A stretch of 64,000 nucleotides of DNA from positions 1,612,001 to 1,676,000 of the forward strand of contig NC_016462.1 in the NCBI RefSeq assembly GCF_000226115.1, in the 5' to 3' direction. Positions 56,001 to 64,000 of the stretch are shown piece after piece. The position numbers and the translations under genes were made by a program. Position 1 is the first letter of the stretch. Every line of letters begins with the position of its first letter. Source of the DNA: Thermothielavioides terrestris NRRL 8126 (lineage: Eukaryota; Ascomycota; Sordariomycetes; Sordariales; Chaetomiaceae). The notes under the pieces were generated by a model that had not been told where the DNA came from, searched no databases, and saw nothing but the letters and a program-made list of their open reading frames with translations.

Positions 56001-59000
56001 GCTTTGGGTCCCATCGCCTGCGAGTGCGGCATAACTAACGTTACCTGCAGCTGTCCGAATTTGCTCGCCTAATCTCCCCGTCATGAGGGTCGGCCCTTGT
56101 CCAATTCGCAAGCAAGGACGGAGACGGATTAGCTATAACATCTCACAGGCGACCATCGGAGCTCCAGCGGGCATTCCGGGATCTGATTTGAAGAGAGCTC
56201 GCCCGGTGCGTTGCACCACCAGCCGGTCCGGAACGACGGCCAAAGGCGAATCAGGTGCCGCAACTGTAGGGCCGTTGGCCGTGATGCAAGCATCGAAGCC
56301 GCCGGGAGAGATCCGGGGGCACGTGTTGACCATATGATTGGAAAAGGTGGTGTCGTGCATGGACGAGACCCCCAATCCCGTCTCACGGATGACCCGAGGC
56401 ACGAGCTCCCAGCGGGAGCCGTTGAGGTGTCGGACTGCTAAAACTGCAGTTCTCAGGTAGAGTGTGCTCCTGCAGGGGTGCGCTGTGGTGGGAGGACACT
56501 GCGTGGAGAATTTGGGGGTTTCAAATGCCGCAGACCACTTGTATTCAAGTACGGAAACATTGAAGCATCATACGGAGACTTTGTGAAGTAGTATCTGATG
56601 ATAACGTTCAGGCTTCACCACATTGAATTGGGCGCACGCAGAAGCCGGGTCTGCTTCCAGGTTGCCACTCTTGTTCTTCTTGCCCTAACTTTCATCATCC
56701 CTGCGAGCGGGACGTGCCGGTCAGGATCATGCGGGGCTTCGGGCTTGTCAGCCTACAATACACTAGTGTACCATGTAAAATACGGGCCAGAGAGGAATTT
56801 TCGTCCACCTCTCGAGCAAACAACTTACGACCTGACCTACACAGCAGAGGTGTGTGGTGTATTAGTGAGAAGCATCGGAAACGTATGCTTCCAGGAGTTG
56901 CCTGCAATTTCTCTCTGAAGCAACTGGTGTGAAACTGAACCCCCGCCCGGCGACCGAATCTTTGTCATTTGACTGCTCCGATGTCTTGTTAGTGGCCCAT
57001 TGTTGGACTCGTGAGAGCCTCGAGGGCAGGAACAACGGGAACAATAGGGAAAGTGAAAGATCGGGAAAGCGGTAGGATCCCTGTACATCCCTGCCAGCAA
57101 GGTGATGGCAGCCGTGATTGGCTGCATGACAGGGATTTCCCGGCCAATGATCAGGCAAGGCGCTTAAGGCCCCGGTCGTAGGGTGTGGTTCTCCACCTGG
57201 CCCCGCCGCCAATTCTCCTCCTGCCCCCCACTCGACGGCCAACCACGCCTCATGAAGCTCTCGAAGCAAAAATCCAGGGACAGCGACGATTTCGACAGGC
57301 GAGACGACCCGGGAAAAAGGAGTGCGAGCAAGGCCGCTCCGCCCGGTCAGGCTTGCTCCGAGATCAGCCGAACAGTCCAGCACCTTGTGGGCATCGCGGC
57401 AGCAACAATGGCGAGCGACAGCGCAGCCGGTTGACGAATTCACCATACCACAGTGTTGAAGGCCACAGTGTTGAAGAGCATTACACAGTGATTCCAGTGT
57501 CTTCTGGGGGAGAGTCGCACTCAGCCGTCCGATCATGAACGGCACAGCTGCGGCGGGGCAGCGCTCCCGCCTGCAGATCGTTGCAACCTCGCAAGGCAAG
57601 GTACCGCTTCTCACGACTGGACGGAGTAACTACCTACACTTCCTGCCTACCTCAGGACAGGCACAGACCGGCGAGAGAGTGCACATACCATGGATATGTA
57701 CATACGCACTTCCGTATGTACGTTAGGGTACGGATTACTGCGAACGGACCACGGCAAACTCCCAAACCACCTCCACACGGGCCGCTGCGGGAGAGCCCCC
57801 CCTCCCCCCAAAATCATGATTCGCACAGCACCGGGATCACTTCGGCACCCCCGGCCTCTCGGCCCCGAGCCGGCCGTGATGACCATCGCTCGGCGGGCTA
57901 GGAGACGACGGCGAACGAACAGCATCAGGGCCTGTTTCTTAATCGCGGGGGGGGGGGAAGTGGTCATGCGCGCCCTGTCAGCAGCCAAGCAGCTCCGCAC
58001 CATCTGCTTGCGAGGTTTCTCGCAACCCGGAGAGCAGCGACCTAATTATGGCAAATATTGGACGTGCCAATGTGTGCTGGACTTGCTGCAGGCCAACCAC
58101 GGTTGCCGGTTGCTGTGGACGAGCATGTTATCCGTACTCGAGTCCGGGCTAGTTACCGCGCTTCCCACCAGTGGCAGGGCCAAATCGAAGTCACTCTTTG
58201 CTCCTGCAGACCGGGGTCTACCAGGGTCCTGCCCAGCCCAGGTGCAAGCTGCATTCCTACTCGACAGAGACCCCAGCTCGCCGCCCGCGAGCTAGTGCCG
58301 CCCTCGGCCCCTAGTCAATGCGCATCTTGCCATCGACACGGCCTACCATACCTTTTCCTTTCCGTGCACCAGCGTCCCCTTGAACACACCCCTCCCTCAC
58401 TCCTTGGCCCTGGCCAGCCCGCTCTGCTCCATGGAGTTAACGTCCTGGGTTGGGTGCAAGCGAGGAGAAGACAGCGAGGGGACCAGAACAGACGGACGCA
58501 GCGGGGATGTAGAGCGTGTTATATTCCGTCCGCACTCCGGGGCCCACTGGCAGCATTCTCGCCAGCCGGTTTAAGCGCCTGCGATGGCTGGGGTCGTCTT
58601 CACGTTGTTTCTCTACATCTTTTCCCGGTTCCCGGCACACTCTCGTGGCAACGTGGTGCTCTCCCTTCTCCTTTCCCATTTTCCTTGGGTTCTTGCAGCC
58701 GCTAACCCTTCTCTCCCTTTGTGTTCGCTTGTTGAACTCGCAGCGCGCATGCGCCCGAGCGGCGAATAAAAGTGAGTGAGAACAAGCGCGGAGTAGGGAG
58801 CGGGGAGTCGGCCCTTGATTCGTGCTTCGGCCGGCACATGCCTAGCCACGTACGCCGGGTAGATTCGTTGCCGCCGCCATCGTCGAGGCGCTGCGCCTGT
58901 ACGAAGTACACGCCCTCAAACACTCTCTCCTTTGCCGCACGACAAGCGCCGGGCGACTGGAGGGCGCCCCCTGAGAGGCGAAGCTGGTAAACTTTATCTC

Positions 59001-59790
59001 TGCTGCCCCCATACAAACCTGCGCGTGTGCACACCCCTTTTATCCTCCTGCGTCTACGGCGGCATCTGGTGAGACACCCCCGGTGCAACCGTGCGGTTGA
59101 CCCATACCTCGGTGCCCTCGTCTCCCAACCCTACCTCGCCCTGAACCCGCCTCTTCCTTTCCGTTCTTCCCCTCCCCCCCCACCACCGCACCCGCCCATG
59201 GGTCCTTTCGTCACCGGGAAAGATCACCACCGTCGACCGCACTAACACACCGAAACAAGACACGACACGACGCGGCGCGGCACGACAGCCGCCAACGATT
59301 TCCTCGCCGTCCACGACTGCTGCTTCGTCGGCCTATGCTGTGGGGGATACCTTTGAAGCTCGGCTCTTGCAGGTGCAACGGAACGTGGAGGGAGGTACCG
59401 GCGCCGCGGGAGCTGGCAGCGGGAGACAACGTTCCATGTGATGGTTCGGCGGGTTCGGGTTGTGTAGCCTCACCGCCCGTCTTGGTTCGCCTCTCCATCG
59501 CCCGGCGGACGTGCAATTCCACCTCCTGATCGGTATGTTCGATGTTTCCTTCTGCTGCGTGGCCCCGTGCGCCCTTGGCTTCTTTGGCCGGGAGGATGCG
59601 AGAATGTCGACGCCCGGGAACTGGTTGCTGGTGGCCACCGCAGGTTCCGCAAGGCCATGCCGATGCGATGCACTGCAAGCAGCCGGCTGATACACGAGCA
59701 GGTGGCTTTCACAGGCCCATCGTCGAGAGGACTCATCACACATTCTGTCGCAAATACACATATAATCTCTAACCTACACCATTGCCCGCC
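53073..59790. other. Gene-poor region and promoter of the WD40 gene
   Basis: About 6.7 kb without a recognised gene. It includes palindromes near 53703-53719 and 57698-57721 and a G run at 57947-57957. The last several hundred bases (about 58900-59790) are pyrimidine-rich and likely hold the promoter and leader of the WD40 gene. Confidence 0.45.
57698..57721. repeat. Perfect 9-bp-arm hairpin
   Basis: GTACATACG, six-base loop, CGTATGTAC. Confidence 0.8.
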
Positions 59791-62700
59791 ATGTCGGCCA
59801 CCGGGCATCATACCTCGCGGAGTCGGGCGAGTTCGAGCACTGCGGCCCGTGAGAAAGGACGGCTCGCCCACGTACACGGCTACGCCATGGCGCCGCCGAG
59901 CACGACTACCGTCACCCGCTACTTCGAGCCGTGCGCCGCGACGGCATCCATGTTTCTCTACGCCCAGGGCACCTCGGTCGTCTGCTGCCACCACGACACG
60001 CTCGCGATAGAACGGCGATTCGCCCGGCATTCGGAGGAGGTGCAGCTGCTGGCCGTCGACAACCACAGCGACATCGGGGCGGGGAGGCTAGTCGTCAGCT
60101 ACGATGCCGGCCAGACCGCCATCGTGTGGGACCTCCTGACGGGCGACGAGGTCGCCCGCTTCGCGTCCTACGAGAATCTCACATGCGCTGCGTGGATGCG
60201 CAATGGCAACGTCGCCTTTGGTGGGTGTGACGAAAGGCTGCAGCCTGCAGCTGGCTTGCTATCGAGTGAAGGCGCTTTTTGGCTGACGGCTGGCCCAGGT
60301 AACACGCAAGGCAATGTGATACTTTTCGAGCCCACGACGTCAGAGCACCTTTCGTCAAGGACGCTCGACCAAATCGCCATTACGGCCCTCTCACCAGCAG
60401 CCGACTGCAGGACATTTGCAATTGGGTAGGGAGTCGGCTCATTTTTTTTTTTCTTTTCTTCGCTGCGTTGTTGGTTATCTCCAAGCGAGGCTGACTCGAA
60501 CCCCCCCCCCCCTTAGCTACCAGAATGGTTCGCTCCTCATCGCGACGCTGCAACCTAGGTTTACAATCTTGCACAATCTCACCACATCAAGAGGGCCGTC
60601 CCCGATTGTAACTCTGTCATGGCATGCCTCCTCATCCAGGTCAAAATCGGACATGCTGGCGGTGCAGACGAACGACGGTGATCTGCGGGTCTGGAGCGTG
60701 TCCAAAGCTTATAATAGTGACGACCCGGCCAAGGTTGTGCGCATCCTGAAGAGGACCGAGAACTACCTGACAGGCCCCAATTGGATGGGCTGGTCCAAGA
60801 ACGGCCGCATCATCCAGTACTCGGAATCGTGAGTACCAATGGACCGACTCCTTTGCGAGTCCACTGATCGCTAAAACGCTGAGCAGCGAGACGATATCAT
60901 GGGACGTGCGGACAAAGCATGTCACTTACGATACGATTCCGACGCTCGAAACCATCCGTGGCCTGGCCGTCTACGGCCCGGGTGCCACCCTCTTCACCTT
61001 GGGCGCTAACAACACGGTGCAGCAATTCGACCTGAACGCGCCCGCCATGATGGTTGCTAACGTGCAGCACCCTGCGAACCTGCTCCCTCCCTCACCACCT
61101 ATCTCGCTCGAATCGGAAGACAAAGGCCAGGCCGGCAATGTGTCCGAGTCTGAGCCGCAGGTTCAAATCACATTCCGACCGACCGAGCTGTCCGAACCAG
61201 AGTCGGATCGCAGGTCGCCTTTAGCTCGCTATCTCCAGAGCGAGTCCGACACCGAGCCGTACCGCCCCAACACGCCGGGGTCGAATGTCACCCGGTCGAG
61301 CGTGTCGATCTCCTCGTCGACGTCCCAGACGGCGCCGGTGCGGTATCCAGCATCGGTGATCTCGCGAGGACTGACCGAGAACACGTACATTTCGGCTGGC
61401 TCTTCGCTGCGGTCGAGCCAAGCGCAGCATCGGGAAAGGAGGGAAAGGGAGACGATGTCCACGACCAGCTCGCTTTCGATGGGAAGCTCGCATCACCGCT
61501 CTGTTCACAAGCCCTCGAGGTTGCGTCACGAGGTGCCGCGCAGCCCCGAAGACTCGCGAGTCGTTGACTTGTTCAAGTTCACCAGGAGCCGCCTCGCCGA
61601 CGTGCCATACAAGGCGCCCTACTCGACCGACCACAGCCGTCTGACCAACGACGATCTCCGCCGGCAGATGCTGAGCACCATATTCGGCTGGCACAAGGAC
61701 GTCGACGACCTCATCCGCGACGAGATGTCGCGCCATCCCCTGGGCTCCACGAACCGCATCCTGCTGGCCAAGTGGCTGGGCGATATCAGCACCGACATCA
61801 TGGCCGTGGGATCTGCGAACATGACATCGTCCGACTGGATGCTGCTGGCGCTGAGCGGCATCGGCGGACAGTCGTCCCAGCACAAGCTGGGCCGTGCGTA
61901 CGTGCAGCGCCTGCTGGAGAACGGTGACGTGCACGCCGCTGTGACCATCCTGGTCGGCCTGGGCGACCACAACGACGCCATCGAGATCTACGTGTCGCAC
62001 AAAAAATACATGGAGGCTCTGCTTCTTACCTGCCTCTTCTTCCCGGCCGCCTGGGAGCGCCAGGAGCAGATCATCAAAAAATGGGGCGAGTGGGCGGTGC
62101 AGCACGGCCAGCAGCAGCTAGCCATTCGATGGTAAGTGGTTTTTCATGCATGAAGCGGCGGTCAGAACTGTGGGTTGCTGACCTGGGTGGGATAGCTTTG
62201 CCTGCACTACCCAAGAATCGACAGAGCCCTGGACGTCGCCGTCCGCTCAGCAGCTCAATTTCCCGAGCATCGCGCAGACCGTCCCGGAACTGGCGAGCCC
62301 TCCGCTCTCGCCTCCGGTCGTGAACCAAGGGCCGCAAAGGAACGTGGCGAAGAGTTCGGCGCTGAAGCTCATCACCTCGTTCGGCGACGCGCAAGCCAAG
62401 TCCAAGTTCTTGGGGAACACCGATGACGGCAGGACGCCGATCGCCGTGGGTGCTACTCCGATCCTCGAGTCGGCGCTCTCGCCGGGCGGCGCTGACCCGA
62501 CGACGGCAATCCTGCGGGGCAATCGAAGTCAGTTCAACACGCCGGCGTCCGCTCGGCCGGCTCACGGCTTTGGCCGCCCGCGGCTTCCCTCGATCGGAGA
62601 AGCGCCCGACTCGGGCCAGCGCGAACTGCTAACCGCAGTGACGAAGCCAGCGCAGGACCCCTATTCCAACACGTTCGAGCCGATGGAATCCTTAGACAGC

Positions 62701-64000
62701 GCGATCAAAAATATGGAGCTAACGAGACCCAATACCGCTAGTCCTAGACTAATGAAGGACCCTGTCGTGAAGGGGCACCCGCCTCCATCTCCTTCGCCGG
62801 CGTTGGCTGAGGCTTTGATGAACGACGGGCGCAGGAGAAACGGCTCTCGCAGCCGCATCCCCGAAGGGGTCGATCTCTCGTTACCCTCGTTCAAGGACTC
62901 GCTGCCGGACGACCTCACCTCACCCGAGCCGTCGGCCCACTCCTCCGTTCGGTATCACTGGCCCTCAAGGCGGAGAGGCCCTGGCTCGGTCGCCAGCTCA
63001 GTCACGTCCGCGGCGTCGAGCGTAGCGAGAAGCCACCGCGGGCACCACCACGGCCAGGGCAAGAGCTTAGATGACTACATTCACAGCCTGGACACGGCCC
63101 GGAGCAGGCAGCAGGCTCGCGGGAGCAGCCGAGACGGGCGCCACGGGCGCGATAACAGCCAGTCGCGGAAGGACAACCGCGAGAGGTCGCGGGAGCGCGG
63201 GCGGGCTGCGGCACGGGGCTTCACGCCCAAGGGCGGCAAGCGGTCTCCCAAATCGCCGGTGCCCATGTCGCCGGAAGACTTGATCAACCTGTCGACGCCG
63301 CGCGAGGACTTCGAGCACCTGCGCCGCTCGGACGGCAGAGGGAAGATTATCAGTGTTCCCCACGACGAGTTGGAGCCGTCGAGCCAGCCGAGCACGGTCA
63401 AGAAGGTTGCCTATGCCGACCGGGACGATTCCCGCCCGAGGGGATCGAGCCGCACCGCCAGCCGCGCGCGGAGCCCCGATAAGCGCAACGCGCCGCTGGC
63501 GCTGGATCTCCGCGGCCGCTCGGCGTCGCGCGGCCCGCCGTCGACCAGGTCGCCGTCGTCGCCGCAGCCCATGTCGGCGAGATTGCAGCAGCACCAGTAC
63601 GCCTCCGACGACGAGGAAGATTACCGGCAGGCGGTCGAGGCGCAGGAGCGGTTCCGCCGGAGAAACAACCGCAGCGCGAGCCGGGCCAGCCGGGGTGAGG
63701 GGCCGACGTCGCCGGTGTCAGTCAGGTCGGCCGCGTGGTCGACCAGGTCCGAGGGCGTTCGCCGGACGGCGTCGCAAGCGGGGACGGACGGCTCGTCGCG
63801 CCCCAAGATCGGGGCTCCCACGCAGACGCCGGCGCCGATGCAGCTCGTCACCGACAGCTCGGGGGATCTCAAGGTCATCAAGGACGAGCGACAGCTCAAG
63901 AAGGAGGCAGCGGCACGCGAGCTGGAGGAGCGCCGGAAGTCGCTCGCCAGGAGGCCCTCTGCGCCACCGATCATGCATCCCGATGAGATCTCAGCCGCGC
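59791..64000 (+). CDS. Large WD40 protein with Gemin5-like helical region (3' truncated by window)
   Basis: Five exons in the window: 59791-60220, 60299-60425, 60517-60828, 60887-62131, 62196-64000 and beyond; at least 1306 residues. Introns 78, 91, 58 and 64 nt carry good branch/acceptor signals; joints read VAF-G-NTQGN, AIG-YQNGSL, SES-ETISWD and AIR-C-FACTTQ. WD-type strands are visible (GQTAIVWDLLTGDEVARF; DLRVWSVSKAY; ETISWDVRTK). Residues about 550-700 are helical, with VQRLLENGDVHAAVTILVGL, IEIYVSHKKYMEALLL and WGEWAVQHGQQQLAIRC, resembling the TPR-like part of Gemin5-type proteins. The rest is disordered, Ser/Arg/Pro-rich (SRDGRHGRDNSQSRKDNRER) and ends in a charged helix (RQLKKEAAARELEERRKSL). 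Function in fungi unknown to me. Start ATG follows CCGCC; an upstream in-frame TTG was not used. Confidence 0.83.

Noticed and set aside
60485..60515. tRNA T-loop-like GGTTCGAGTC on the minus strand
   Set aside because: It lies in a WD40 intron next to a poly-C tract; the stem does not pair and no anticodon arm is visible.

Overview
The window looks like nuclear DNA of a filamentous ascomycete, most likely a sordariomycete and plausibly Sordariales/Chaetomiaceae (inference). Genes lie singly on both strands with no operons. Most have short introns (about 55-100 nt) with GTRNGY-type donors and CTRAC/CTGAC branch points just before the acceptor. Coding sequence is GC-rich. Several proteins match filamentous-fungal families closely, for example an NRC-2-type kinase and the DASH subunit Dad3. 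Exon borders below were set by eye from splice signals, reading phase and family fit.

Left and centre (about 0-38 kb) hold conserved housekeeping genes: a probable COG7 Golgi-tether subunit (142-1353 +), arginyl-tRNA--protein transferase ATE1 (3521-5244 -), a diphosphoinositol-polyphosphate Nudix hydrolase (9176-9857 +), an unrecognised three-exon gene (11210-13166 +), a small one-pass membrane protein (13411-13617 -), mitochondrial ribosomal protein uS5m (14543-16130 +), DASH subunit DAD3 (16685-17286 -), a CorA-like two-TM protein (17748-19811 -), an AGC flippase-type kinase NRC-2/FPK1 (21132-23252 -), a C2H2 zinc-finger protein (24984-26477 -), an atypical SDR lacking the catalytic Tyr (27183-28191 +), ribosome-associated CCCH protein TMA46 (28596-29745 -), OST4 (30407-30592 +), mRNA-export adaptor YRA1/ALY with an 881-nt intron (31723-33476 +), ESCRT-III VPS24 (34188-35080 -), and Hsp90 co-chaperone p23/SBA1 with an 18-nt microexon (36168-37220 +).

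Right (about 38.6-59.8 kb) is a gene-poor block. It contains one credible small coding gene (47730-48260 +), a 532-bp deleted Tc1/mariner element with TA target duplications and a relic transposase C-terminus (46841-47372), a 385-bp MITE-like inverted-repeat element (43158-43542), a frameshifted gene remnant (50739-51564 +) and scattered decayed coding pieces on the minus strand (51810-53072). The window ends inside a large WD40 gene with a Gemin5-like helical region (59791 to beyond 64000 +).

The genes do not form one pathway. They are core eukaryotic functions: secretion and glycosylation (COG7, OST4, NRC-2, VPS24), RNA and translation (YRA1, TMA46, uS5m), protein turnover and folding (ATE1, p23), and chromosome segregation (DAD3). 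No CRISPR array, prophage, tRNA or rRNA gene was seen. The strongest material for follow-up is the splice architecture of ATE1, YRA1, p23 and the WD40 gene, the transposon remnants, the decayed genes and the unrecognised three-exon gene. I did not find a clearly new multi-gene system.
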